Source: Christensenella sp.
GTDB taxonomy: Bacteria; Bacillota; Clostridia; Christensenellales; Maliibacteriaceae
NCBI GenBank assembly: GCA_019420085.1
Contig: JAHZHV010000190.1
Coordinates: 1-9,902 of the forward strand
Length of the DNA stretch: 9,902 nt
Direction of reading: 5' to 3'
This document shows positions 1 through 6,104 of the stretch, one piece after another. Within the stretch, counting starts at the first letter, position 1, and every line of letters begins with the position of its first letter. The notes below the pieces were generated by a model. The model was not told the origin of the DNA, did not search any database, and saw nothing but the letters and a program-made list of their open reading frames with translations. A program made the position numbers and the translations under genes.

Positions 1-36
1 GGGCAGGACAACACATACGTCGCAGTATTTCTGCAC

Positions 37-43
37 AAGGAGG
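37..43 (+). promoter_or_regulatory. Extended Shine-Dalgarno of the GT2 gene
   Basis: AAGGAGG lies here and the match runs on to about position 49. The longer stretch AAGGAGGTTATCC differs at one base from the perfect complement of the usual 16S rRNA 3' end (AAGGAGGTGATCC). It sits 12 nt before the ATG at 56, longer than the usual 5-9 nt, and fixes that start codon. No promoter could be identified in the 55 bases available upstream. Confidence 0.75.
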
Positions 44-55
44 TTATCCGTCGGT

Positions 56-1339
56 ATGGAGCTTTCAGCATTTATTCAAACCGTAAATTATACGCTTGCA
101 GTCATTTTCTTCCTTTGTTACAGTTATCAGCTGTTCTATGTTCCCCTTTCCCATTTAAAGAAAGATCGGCCGCATGCACCGGTGCGCATGCACAAATATG
201 CCGTGTTGATCTGCGCACGCAACGAAAGTGCCGTCATCGCACAGCTGATTCAGAGTATCCGCAATCAGGACTATCCGTCCAAACTTGTCACGGTTTTTGT
301 CGCCGCAGACAACTGCACGGATGATACGGCGCGCATTGCGCGTGAAAACGGCGCTATTGTCTATGAACGCTTTAACCGCGAATACGTCGGCAAGGGATAC
401 GCCATGCAGTTCCTTCTGGAGCACATCGTGCGTGATTACGGGGAGGACACCTTTGACGGCTATTTCGTCTTCGACGCCGACAATGTACTCAAAGGGGACT
501 ATATCAGCCGCATGAACGAAACCTTCAGCGACGGCTACAATATTACCACCAGTTACCGCAATTCGAAAAACTACGGCGACAACTGGATCAGTGCCGGATA
601 TGGCCTGTGGTTCCTGCGCGAATCACAATACCTGAATCACGCACGCATGCTCCTTGGCGCAAGCTGCGCAGTTTCAGGCACTGGCTTCCTATTCAGCCGC
701 GAAGTGCTCAAGCACTACGGCGGTTGGAAATTCTTCCTGTTAACAGAGGATATCGAGTTTTCCGTCGCCAATATTATTCGTGGTGAAACCATCGGCTATT
801 GCAAGGACGCCGTCCTCTACGACGAGCAGCCGGTCAATTTCCGGCAATCCTGCCGTCAGCGCATGCGCTGGGCAAAGGGATATTTACAGGTATTCCGCAA
901 ATACGGTCTGCAGTTGTTTGCCGGTATCTTTGACATGTGCATGAACATCATGCCTGCAATGATTTTGTCCATTTTCAGCGTTGTATTCAACGTCACCGCG
1001 CTTATCTTGACGCTGATTCAGGGCACGGGATTGGGCATTGCAACGTTTTCCGTCATCCAGTCTCTTGTCAATGGCAGTCTGCTGATTCTGGTGCTTGGCT
1101 TTATTACAACGCTGACGCAGTGGAAGCATATCCACACCACCACGGGTAAAAAACTCCTGTATACACTGACATTCCCGATCTTCATGTTCACCTATCTTCC
1201 CATTACTGCCGTTGCGCTGTTCCGCAAGGTGGAATGGAAGCCAATTTCACATAACGTACGCGTTTCTGTGGACGACATCTCCAGCGTTGCACTGCCCATG
1301 TCCAAAAAAGCGTCTGCATTCAAGCTGCGCGCAAAATAA
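56..1339 (+). CDS. Membrane-bound family 2 glycosyltransferase, processive type
   Basis: This 427-residue protein is a family 2 glycosyltransferase anchored in the cytoplasmic membrane, expected to move sugars from nucleotide-sugar donors onto a surface polysaccharide or glycolipid. A membrane helix lies at about residues 9-29. The catalytic domain follows, with the nucleotide-binding start ICARNE (52-57), an Asp-rich stretch around AADNCTDD (83-90), the metal-binding DAD (140-142), the TED catalytic-base motif (230-232) and QRMRW (268-272). This last is the QxxRW motif of processive enzymes such as cellulose and hyaluronan synthases. About three more hydrophobic segments follow (roughly 297-324, 329-352, 368-389). 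The ATG start is supported by AAGGAGG at 37-43, although the 12-nt spacing is a little long. The gene stands alone and ends before a hairpin at 1380. The sugar and product cannot be read from the sequence. Family is secure, substrate unknown. Confidence 0.93.
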   Translation: MELSAFIQTVNYTLAVIFFLCYSYQLFYVPLSHLKKDRPHAPVRMHKYAVLICARNESAVIAQLIQSIRNQDYPSKLVTVFVAADNCTDDTARIARENGAIVYERFNREYVGKGYAMQFLLEHIVRDYGEDTFDGYFVFDADNVLKGDYISRMNETFSDGYNITTSYRNSKNYGDNWISAGYGLWFLRESQYLNHARMLLGASCAVSGTGFLFSREVLKHYGGWKFFLLTEDIEFSVANIIRGETIGYCKDAVLYDEQPVNFRQSCRQRMRWAKGYLQVFRKYGLQLFAGIFDMCMNIMPAMILSIFSVVFNVTALILTLIQGTGLGIATFSVIQSLVNGSLLILVLGFITTLTQWKHIHTTTGKKLLYTLTFPIFMFTYLPITAVALFRKVEWKPISHNVRVSVDDISSVALPMSKKASAFKLRAK

Positions 1340-1364
1340 CGCCGACAAGAACGCTGCGTTGCGC

Positions 1365-1393
1365 TTTTTTCCCCCGCATCGATGTGCTATAAT
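1365..1393 (+). promoter_or_regulatory. Candidate extended -10 promoter for the FGGY kinase
   Basis: TATAAT at 1388-1393 is preceded by TG one base upstream (TGCTATAAT), a consensus extended -10. The stretch 17 bp upstream is only a T-run (1365-1370), a poor -35, but extended -10 promoters tolerate this. Initiation would fall near 1400, inside the right arm of the terminator hairpin, giving a leader of about 45 nt before the kinase ATG. The element is embedded in a palindrome, so its presence could be a by-product of the hairpin. Confidence 0.4.
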
Positions 1394-1415
1394 GAATTAT
1401 AGCACATCGTTTTTT
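1380..1415 (+). terminator. Rho-independent terminator after the GT2 gene
   Basis: A perfect inverted repeat (1380-1393 with 1396-1409) is followed by six T residues at 1410-1415. The arms are almost palindromic; in practice the loop would open to about 4-6 nt. It lies 40 bp after the glycosyltransferase stop and should end that transcript. Both arms contain TGCTATAAT, so the same bases could also act as an extended -10 element. Confidence 0.8.
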
Positions 1416-1444
1416 ATTTCCCGTTTGGAGGTGTCCGTTTCCAT

Positions 1445-2749
1445 ATGCGTTATATTGCCTTTGACATCGGCAGTTCCTTTACCAAGCTTGCCATATTGGA
1501 CACTGCCGCAAACACGGCGCAGACAGTTTCCCATCGTCCCACGCTGCCGCGGCTTTCCGCCCCGCGCGGACACTTTGCCATTGACGCCGCCGCGCTTCTT
1601 GCGGATGTACAGTCCATGCTGGATGAAGCGCTTGATTCCGGCCAGACTTTTGGCGGTATCTTTTTCTCCACACAAATGCATGGATGTATTCTCACGCGCG
1701 ACGATGCACCAATTACACCCTATATCACCTGGCAGGATGCACGCGCCGATATTCCGCGTGCAGACGGCGTAACTGACACCGTTCGACTGTTTGAAGCGCT
1801 TGGCCGCGAAACCGTCTTTTCCATGGGAACCCGCTTCAAAGCAGGCCTTGCAGCATGCAGCCTGTATTCCATGCTTCGCGACACGCCCATGGATTTGTCC
1901 GGTGCCCGCTTTGAGACTTTGGGCAGTTATCTTATCAGTAACCTGTCCGATGCGTCACGCCATGCCTGCCATCTTACCGACGCAGCATCTACAGGCTTTG
2001 CCATCGCCGCTGAAGGCGTCTGGAACCAGAAGGTCATCGATGCCGTCGGTGTATCCGCTTTGGCGTTTCCTGAAATCGTATCCGAAACCACACCGCTTGG
2101 CTGCTATCGCGGCATACCGCTTTTCGCTGCCATCGGCGACCATCAGGCAAGCGTCTACGGCTCCGGCGACGGCATTGAACATGCGGTGTCTCTTACCATT
2201 GGTACCGCCGCCATTTTATGCGCCGTAGCGCCCGGCTACGTGCGCGCCGAAATGGAAGTGCGTCCATTCTTTGAAAACCAATGCCTGATGACCTACACCC
2301 GTCAACCTGGTGGTCGCGTACTGGATCTGATTGTGGAACATCTGCGCGACAGTGCAAAACTTCTGACCGGTCAGGAACCGGACGTCGGTAAAGTCTGGGA
2401 GATATTGCTTGCCAACCTGTGCGACGATACGCAGGGCCTGCATGTGCAGCCGAATTTCTTCCTCGGTGTCGGTGAGGGCGTTATAGAAAATATCTCTTCC
2501 ACGAATTTTACCGCTGCGGGGCTGTTCAGCGCAGCGCTTGACTCCCTGGCCGAAGCATATCGCGCGCCGATTGCCCGTCTGCGTGAATTCAATCCGGCGA
2601 TTGATCGCATGATCCTGTGCGGCGGCCGGCTCTCCAAACTGCCCGCACTGCATGAGCGCCTGCATCACGCTACAGGGCTGCCAATCTATACCGCACCGCA
2701 TCGCGACAGCGCGCTGTATGGCTTGATGCGCATTGCAAATCGCATCTAA
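1445..2749 (+). CDS. FGGY-family carbohydrate kinase, possibly sedoheptulokinase-like
   Basis: This 434-residue cytoplasmic protein is a sugar kinase of the FGGY family (ASKHA fold), which transfers phosphate from ATP to a sugar or polyol. Visible motifs are the N-terminal phosphate loop DIGSSFTK (7-14), STQMHG (75-80) in the sugar-binding region, ITWQDAR (94-100), GDHQAS (231-236) with the likely catalytic Asp232, the second ATP-binding motif IGTAA (252-256) and the adenosine-site LCGGRLSK (391-398). It is somewhat shorter than xylulokinase or glycerol kinase (about 490-510 residues). The compact size and the GDHQAS form resemble sedoheptulokinase-type members more than XylB or GlpK; that assignment is inference. 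The start is supported by GGAGGTG at 1427-1433. No transporter, isomerase or regulator of a sugar pathway adjoins it, so context does not name the substrate. Confidence 0.9.
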   Translation: MRYIAFDIGSSFTKLAILDTAANTAQTVSHRPTLPRLSAPRGHFAIDAAALLADVQSMLDEALDSGQTFGGIFFSTQMHGCILTRDDAPITPYITWQDARADIPRADGVTDTVRLFEALGRETVFSMGTRFKAGLAACSLYSMLRDTPMDLSGARFETLGSYLISNLSDASRHACHLTDAASTGFAIAAEGVWNQKVIDAVGVSALAFPEIVSETTPLGCYRGIPLFAAIGDHQASVYGSGDGIEHAVSLTIGTAAILCAVAPGYVRAEMEVRPFFENQCLMTYTRQPGGRVLDLIVEHLRDSAKLLTGQEPDVGKVWEILLANLCDDTQGLHVQPNFFLGVGEGVIENISSTNFTAAGLFSAALDSLAEAYRAPIARLREFNPAIDRMILCGGRLSKLPALHERLHHATGLPIYTAPHRDSALYGLMRIANRI

Positions 2750-2774
2750 AAATGCAGTATCTGTTCCGCAAATA

Positions 2775-2814
2775 GACAAAAGCGGGGAAATCACGTAATT
2801 TTCCCGCTTTTGTC
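2775..2814. terminator. Bidirectional terminator between kinase and membrane-protein genes
   Basis: Arms 2775-2790 and 2799-2814 pair over 16 positions with one G-T wobble around an 8-nt loop. The core is AGCGGG/CCCGCT flanked by A-runs on the left and T-runs on the right, so it can work on both strands. It separates two convergent genes, and its right arm overlaps the stop codon of the minus-strand gene. Confidence 0.85.
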
Positions 2815-3169
2815 ATTCTCTCCGCCGAAAAGCCAACCCAAAGTAGCATCCGGCAAGCAAACTGCCGACAATTAAAATCCATGCCAGAGCGGCAGCCATT
2901 ACACGAAGCGCAATCAACCGACTCCATGCCATGCGATATGTGAAAGAATAAATGCCGTCTGTCTGCGGCATCCAGAACCAGCTATCCTGTAACCGCCACA
3001 GCAATACCATTCCACTGTACGCCCCAATTAAGGCAATCAGCATGCAGACTGCCCGCCAGGCATCCTGACGCCGCATGTGCTTTGATTCTTTTTCCCGTTC
3101 ATCCCCATTACAATCTGTATGTTGACATGATTGCATCCGAATTGAATTCGTTTTTACATGTTGTTTCAT
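2813..3169 (-). CDS. Small two-helix membrane protein of unknown function
   Basis: I do not recognise this protein. With the chosen ATG at 3169 it has 118 residues: a polar N-terminal third with two Cys (15 and 20) and a charged DEREKESK run (23-30), a hydrophobic helix at about 38-58, a short Trp-rich connection containing DSWFWMPQTDG (62-72), a second helix at about 88-113 and a basic tail ending RRRE. Both ends are probably cytoplasmic by the positive-inside rule. The reading frame can extend to an ATG at 3217, giving 134 residues, but that start has no ribosome binding site and lies only about 5 nt after the predicted transcription start. The ATG at 3169 has a weak AGAGG six bases upstream. 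The gene is divergent from a small XRE regulator and shares repeat-bearing control DNA with it. It is a plausible real gene given promoter and terminator, but homology is untested. Confidence 0.6.
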   Translation of the reverse strand: MKQHVKTNSIRMQSCQHTDCNGDEREKESKHMRRQDAWRAVCMLIALIGAYSGMVLLWRLQDSWFWMPQTDGIYSFTYRMAWSRLIALRVMAAALAWILIVGSLLAGCYFGLAFRRRE

Positions 3170-3201
3170 CCCGTGCCTCTGTACAGCGATGCCGTTTCGT
3201 T

Positions 3202-3282
3202 GGTCAAGGCATACCATTGACTGTCATTATTTTAGGTCAATATTACCATAATTGTCAATAGGTCAAAATGCCATAATCTTGT
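3202..3282 (+). repeat. Three imperfect direct repeats, candidate operators
   Basis: Three copies of the pattern GGTCAA-N(4-6)-CCAT start at 3202, 3235 and 3261: GGTCAAGGCATACCAT, GGTCAATATTACCAT and GGTCAAAATGCCAT. Copies two and three share more sequence downstream (CCATAATtgTC against CCATAATctTG). They fill the gap between the divergent membrane-protein gene and the XRE gene and cover the leftward promoter. The obvious binding candidate is the XRE protein encoded at 3294. That link is inference; the repetition is visible directly. Confidence 0.45.
3229..3258 (-). promoter_or_regulatory. Sigma-A-type promoter for the small membrane protein
   Basis: Read on the minus strand, TTGACA (3258-3253) is a perfect -35, followed by an 18-bp spacer and TAAAAT (3234-3229) as a 5/6 -10. 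Initiation would be near 3222. The spacer contains one of three GGTCAA-type repeats, so a bound regulator could block RNA polymerase here. Confidence 0.55.
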
Positions 3283-3293
3283 TGGTGATTGCT

Positions 3294-3536
3294 ATGACAA
3301 GATTAAAACAACTTCGCAAAGAACGTAATCTGACACAGATTCAGATGCAGTTTCTGACAGGAATTGATCAAAGTGATTATTCCAAAATCGAAAACGAAAA
3401 AAGAAACTATACCTTTGAACAGTGTAAGCGCATTGCACTGGCACTGGGAACCAGCATGGACTATCTGGCTGGACTGACAGATGTAAAAGAACCCTATCCA
3501 CCACGTCAACATACGCCGCTGCAGACCAATCTTTGA
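3294..3536 (+). CDS. Small XRE (Cro/C1-type) helix-turn-helix regulator
   Basis: This 80-residue protein is essentially one Cro/C1-type DNA-binding domain: LKQLRKERNLTQIQMQ (helix 1 and start of helix 2, 4-19), the recognition helix around IDQSDYSKIENEKR (24-37), then FEQCKRIALALGTSMDYLAG (41-60), the usual final helix and hydrophobic close of this family. A short Pro-rich tail follows. The ATG at 3294 fits the domain start and has GGTGAT four bases upstream; a longer frame from a TTG at 3252 would add residues encoded by the repeat array and is unlikely. It is divergent from the small membrane-protein gene, with three direct repeats in between, so autoregulation and control of that neighbour is the simplest model. 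It carries no second effector domain. Family is clear; target genes are inferred. Confidence 0.88.
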   Translation: MTRLKQLRKERNLTQIQMQFLTGIDQSDYSKIENEKRNYTFEQCKRIALALGTSMDYLAGLTDVKEPYPPRQHTPLQTNL

Positions 3537-3575
3537 TTGCATTTTTAACACTTTTTACAATACAGCAAAGAACAG

Positions 3576-3608
3576 AAAGAAGCGGAAGAACATGCAACCG
3601 CTTCTTTT
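3576..3608. terminator. Bidirectional terminator between XRE and MmcQ-like genes
   Basis: AAAGAAGCGG (3576-3585) pairs with CCGCTTCTTT (3598-3607) across a 12-nt loop. A T-rich tail follows on the plus strand, and A-rich sequence on the left gives a U-rich tail on the minus strand. It ends the XRE transcript and overlaps the stop codon of the convergent gene. Confidence 0.8.
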
Positions 3609-4002
3609 ATTCTTTTGAAAACAGGCTATCTGCTGCAGCGCAATAAAGTTGCTGCTTCTGATCTTTGGGCGCCGTCAATACAAAGCTTTGTCGAATGAGT
3701 GCAAAAACCACATCATCCGGTACATCCCCGCCGGGACGAACCGTATTCCAATGCGTCTTATTCATGTGATATCCAGGCGTAATATCTCGATACACGCGCC
3801 GCAAAAACTCTGCACGCAGCGGCTCGCATTTTAGATTCAGGCAGAGCCCGTCCCGTTCATAAATAAACGCAAACGTCTTTTTATTCTGGCAATGCCGCAC
3901 AAGTGTCCACGCATCCGGCGCATTGCGATCCAGATCAAAGGGGTAATCCTCATAGGCGTCTCCCATTCGCAGGCACGCATCGATCCACTGCCGTCGCGTC
4001 AT
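3607..4002 (-). CDS. MmcQ/YjbR family protein
   Basis: This 131-residue soluble protein belongs to the MmcQ/YjbR family (CyaY-like fold), often annotated as DNA-binding on structural grounds but without a settled biochemical role. The family hallmark is the stretch DITPGYHMNKTHWNTV (73-88). Upstream are the typical N-terminal helix and the region reading YEDYPFD (17-23). Length matches the family norm of about 115-135 residues. Translation starts at ATG 4002, with AGGGAG at 4014-4009 six bases upstream. The gene is divergent from the ABC-F gene across a 113-bp gap and is alone in its unit. The few residues after about 113 (KDQKQQLYCAAADSLFSKE) are a variable tail. Family is secure; cellular function is not. 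Confidence 0.9.
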   Translation of the reverse strand: MTRRQWIDACLRMGDAYEDYPFDLDRNAPDAWTLVRHCQNKKTFAFIYERDGLCLNLKCEPLRAEFLRRVYRDITPGYHMNKTHWNTVRPGGDVPDDVVFALIRQSFVLTAPKDQKQQLYCAAADSLFSKE

Positions 4003-4031
4003 GTTTTTCTCCCTTCCGTTTTTTCATTTGC

Positions 4032-4040
4032 ATCATACCA
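4032..4040 (-). promoter_or_regulatory. Candidate extended -10 for the MmcQ-like gene
   Basis: On the minus strand TGGTATGAT (4040-4032) is an extended -10 with a 5/6 match to TATAAT. No good -35 lies 16-18 bp upstream (GCGTCA at 4060-4055 is the best). Initiation would be about 20-25 nt before the ATG at 4002, which leaves room for the ribosome binding site. Confidence 0.4.
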
Positions 4041-4046
4041 TATTTT

Positions 4047-4075
4047 TTGCCTAATGACGCAGGATTTGGTACAAT
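4047..4075 (+). promoter_or_regulatory. Promoter of the ABC-F gene
   Basis: TTGCCT (4047-4052, 4/6 match to -35) is followed by a 17-bp spacer and TACAAT (4070-4075, 5/6 match to -10). TG sits one base before the -10, giving an extended element. Initiation near 4082 would give a short leader of about 35 nt, too short for the long antibiotic-sensing attenuator leaders seen before some resistance-type ABC-F genes. Confidence 0.65.
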
Positions 4076-4115
4076 AAATAATGCAGTATTTTTAAAGGAA
4101 TGAAGGAGCAATCCC

Positions 4116-6014
4116 ATGCAGGTTCTGCACGCGCAAAAAATTCAATTAAGTTTCGGCACGCTCGATGTGCTCCGCGGCGCGGATCTTTCCGTGGAATCCG
4201 GCGTGCGCATCGGTCTGGTTGGCCGCAACGGCGCAGGAAAATCAACGCTTTTGCGCGTCATCGCAGGCGAATATACCCCCGATTCCGGTCAGGTCGTCGT
4301 CCCGCGCGGTGTTCGCGTAGGCTATCTTCCGCAGATCGTCGCGCCGCCGGGTGAGGGAACCGTTTGGGAGCAGCTGCTTGCCGTATTTGCGCCCGTATTT
4401 GCAATGGAAGAGGAGCTGCGTGAACTGGAGCATCGCATGGGCTTCGCACAAAACAGTGAATACGAACGCATTGCTACGCGCTACGATGCATTATCCCGCG
4501 CCTTTGAAGATGCCGGCGGATATGCCTATAAAAGCCGGATGCAGGGTACGCTTGCCGGTCTTGGCTTTACGCCGGACCAGTATGATCAGCAGGCCTCAAC
4601 GCTCTCCGGCGGTCAGCAGGCACGTCTGGCGCTTGCAACACTGCTGTTGTCCGCACCGGATGTACTGCATCTGGATCTTTCCGCCGTACAGTGGCTGGAA
4701 GACTTCCTGCGCGCCTTCCGCGGTGCGGTTGTCATCGTTTCACACGACCGTTATTTCCTCGACGCGCTCTGCGGCAGCATTGCCGAGGTTGCAAACGGCG
4801 TATTGACACGCTATGAAGGCAACTATACATCCTATCTGCAGCAGCGCAGCACGCGCCGCCAGCAACAGGAAAAAGCCTATCAGCTGCAGCAGCAGGAAAT
4901 CCACCGACAGGAACAGATCATCGAGCGGCTGAAAAGCTATAATCGCGAAAAGAGCCTCAAGCGCGCCCGCAGCCGCGAAAAGGTGCTGGAAAAAGTCGAG
5001 CTGCTGGAACGCCCCGATCAGGATGAAACCCTCAAATTCGGTTTTTCCTGTGAAGTTGCAAGCGGCGATGATGTTTTAATGGCGCAGGAACTGTCCAAGT
5101 CTTTTTCCGATACACCTTTATTTGAAAATTTCAATCTTCATGTGCGCCGTGGCGAACGGGTTGCCATCATCGGCCCAAACGGATGCGGCAAATCGACGCT
5201 CTTAAAAATCCTGTGCGGCCGCATGCGTCCGGATCGCGGCTTCGTCCGGCGCGGCACCAATGTGGAAATCGGCTACTTCGATCAGCAGCAGGCAGAACTC
5301 CTGTCCGACGCAACGGTATTGGACGAACTGCACAACTGCTATCCGCGCATGACCGTCGGACAGCTGCGAAATGCGCTTGCCGTATTCTACTTCCGCGGTG
5401 ATGATGTCTTCAAGGACGTTGCGTCATTATCCGGCGGTGAAAAGGCGCGTCTGTCGCTTTTGAAGCTGATGCTGCATCATGACAACACCCTTCTATTGGA
5501 CGAACCGACCAATCATCTGGATTCCGACGTGCGGGAAGCGCTTGAAAACGCATTGGAGGGGTTCTCCGGCACGATTGTCGCCGTCTCCCATGACCGGTAT
5601 TTTATCAACCGCTTTGCCAATCGGATCGTCTGCTTTCAAGCAGATGGCTCCATCATCGATGTTCCTGGCAACTATAATGATTACCTTGCCTATCTGGAAC
5701 GGCTGAAAAACCCACAGGCAAATAAAGCAGACGAACCGACCAAAACCGCCGTGCGAAAGCAGCAGCGCCAGAGCCGCGAAATGACCAAGCAACGTCAGGC
5801 CGCCCGCATTCGCAGCGAACAGGCCGAGCGCGAAGTCCAGCGTCTGGAAACCGAACTGGAATCCTGCGGCGCACGCCTGAGCGACGGTTCGCTCACACCG
5901 GAGGAAATGATCGCCGAATCCAACCGCTATGCCGAACTGGAAGAGGCTTTGACACTCGCCATGCAGGAGTGGGAACAGGCTGCCGAAGCCTATGAGACCT
6001 TGAAACAAACTTGA
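4116..6014 (+). CDS. ABC-F translation factor, YdiF-like, with defective first ATPase site
   Basis: This 632-residue soluble protein has two ATP-binding cassettes and no membrane domain, the layout of ABC-F factors that act at the ribosomal E site. Cassette 1 has Walker A GRNGAGKS (36-43), signature LSGGQ (163-167) and the H-loop SHDRYF (209-214). The linker that contacts P-site tRNA spans about 243-300 and includes NREKSLKRARSREKVLEK, the form seen in YdiF-type members. Cassette 2 has GPNGCGKS (353-360), LSGGE (438-442), LLLDEPTNHLD (459-469) and SHDRYF (491-496). A charged coiled coil ends the protein (about 545-630). In cassette 1 the text reads PDVLHLDLSAVQW (181-193) where family members have PDVLLLDEPTNHLDLSAVQW, so Walker B Asp and the catalytic Glu are missing while the frame is kept. 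ATG 4116 has AAGGAG at 4103-4108. Resistance or housekeeping role cannot be decided here. Confidence 0.93.
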   Translation: MQVLHAQKIQLSFGTLDVLRGADLSVESGVRIGLVGRNGAGKSTLLRVIAGEYTPDSGQVVVPRGVRVGYLPQIVAPPGEGTVWEQLLAVFAPVFAMEEELRELEHRMGFAQNSEYERIATRYDALSRAFEDAGGYAYKSRMQGTLAGLGFTPDQYDQQASTLSGGQQARLALATLLLSAPDVLHLDLSAVQWLEDFLRAFRGAVVIVSHDRYFLDALCGSIAEVANGVLTRYEGNYTSYLQQRSTRRQQQEKAYQLQQQEIHRQEQIIERLKSYNREKSLKRARSREKVLEKVELLERPDQDETLKFGFSCEVASGDDVLMAQELSKSFSDTPLFENFNLHVRRGERVAIIGPNGCGKSTLLKILCGRMRPDRGFVRRGTNVEIGYFDQQQAELLSDATVLDELHNCYPRMTVGQLRNALAVFYFRGDDVFKDVASLSGGEKARLSLLKLMLHHDNTLLLDEPTNHLDSDVREALENALEGFSGTIVAVSHDRYFINRFANRIVCFQADGSIIDVPGNYNDYLAYLERLKNPQANKADEPTKTAVRKQQRQSREMTKQRQAARIRSEQAEREVQRLETELESCGARLSDGSLTPEEMIAESNRYAELEEALTLAMQEWEQAAEAYETLKQT

Positions 6015-6036
6015 TAAAACAGGAACTGCATAAAAC

Positions 6037-6080
6037 AACAAGAACGCCTGCGCAATGAAAAATGTGCAGGCGTTCTTTGT
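6037..6080. terminator. Bidirectional terminator between ABC-F and GT2-GT4 genes
   Basis: AAGAACGCCTGC (6040-6051) pairs perfectly with GCAGGCGTTCTT (6066-6077). The stem continues inwards through a G-T pair and two Watson-Crick pairs to an 8-nt loop. T-rich sequence follows on the plus strand and the A-rich left flank gives U-rich RNA on the minus strand. It lies between two convergent stop codons. Confidence 0.85.
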
Positions 6081-6104
6081 TGGTACTGAATTGATAGGAC
6101 CGCA

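Noticed and set aside
1212..1772. Open frame of 186 codons spanning the end of the GT2 gene and the start of the kinase
   Set aside because: It is out of frame with both recognised genes, crosses the terminator hairpin, and its product is Pro/Arg-rich without any domain. It is a shadow frame.
2216..2794. Open frame of 192 codons on the minus strand opposite the kinase
   Set aside because: It is antisense to conserved kinase motifs and begins inside the terminator; the product shows no recognisable domain.
3202..3282. CRISPR array
   Set aside because: The repeats are short, imperfect, only three in number and irregularly spaced, with no cas genes nearby.
3252..3293. Extended start (TTG at 3252) for the small XRE regulator
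   Set aside because: The added 14 residues are encoded by the direct-repeat region and fall outside the Cro/C1 fold, whereas ATG 3294 has a GGTGAT site just upstream.
2813..3536. Toxin-antitoxin module made of the membrane protein and the XRE regulator
   Set aside because: The genes are divergent rather than co-transcribed in tandem, and the membrane protein matches no toxin family I recognise. The evidence supports only possible co-regulation.
4003..4115. Antibiotic-sensing attenuator or riboswitch ahead of the ABC-F gene
   Set aside because: The predicted leader is only about 35 nt, with no leader peptide or hairpin pair, so there is no room for such a device.
5493..6041. Open frame of 182 codons on the minus strand opposite the ABC-F gene
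   Set aside because: It mirrors the coiled-coil coding region of the ABC-F gene and overlaps the terminator at its start; its Phe/Gly/Ala-rich product is typical of antisense shadows.
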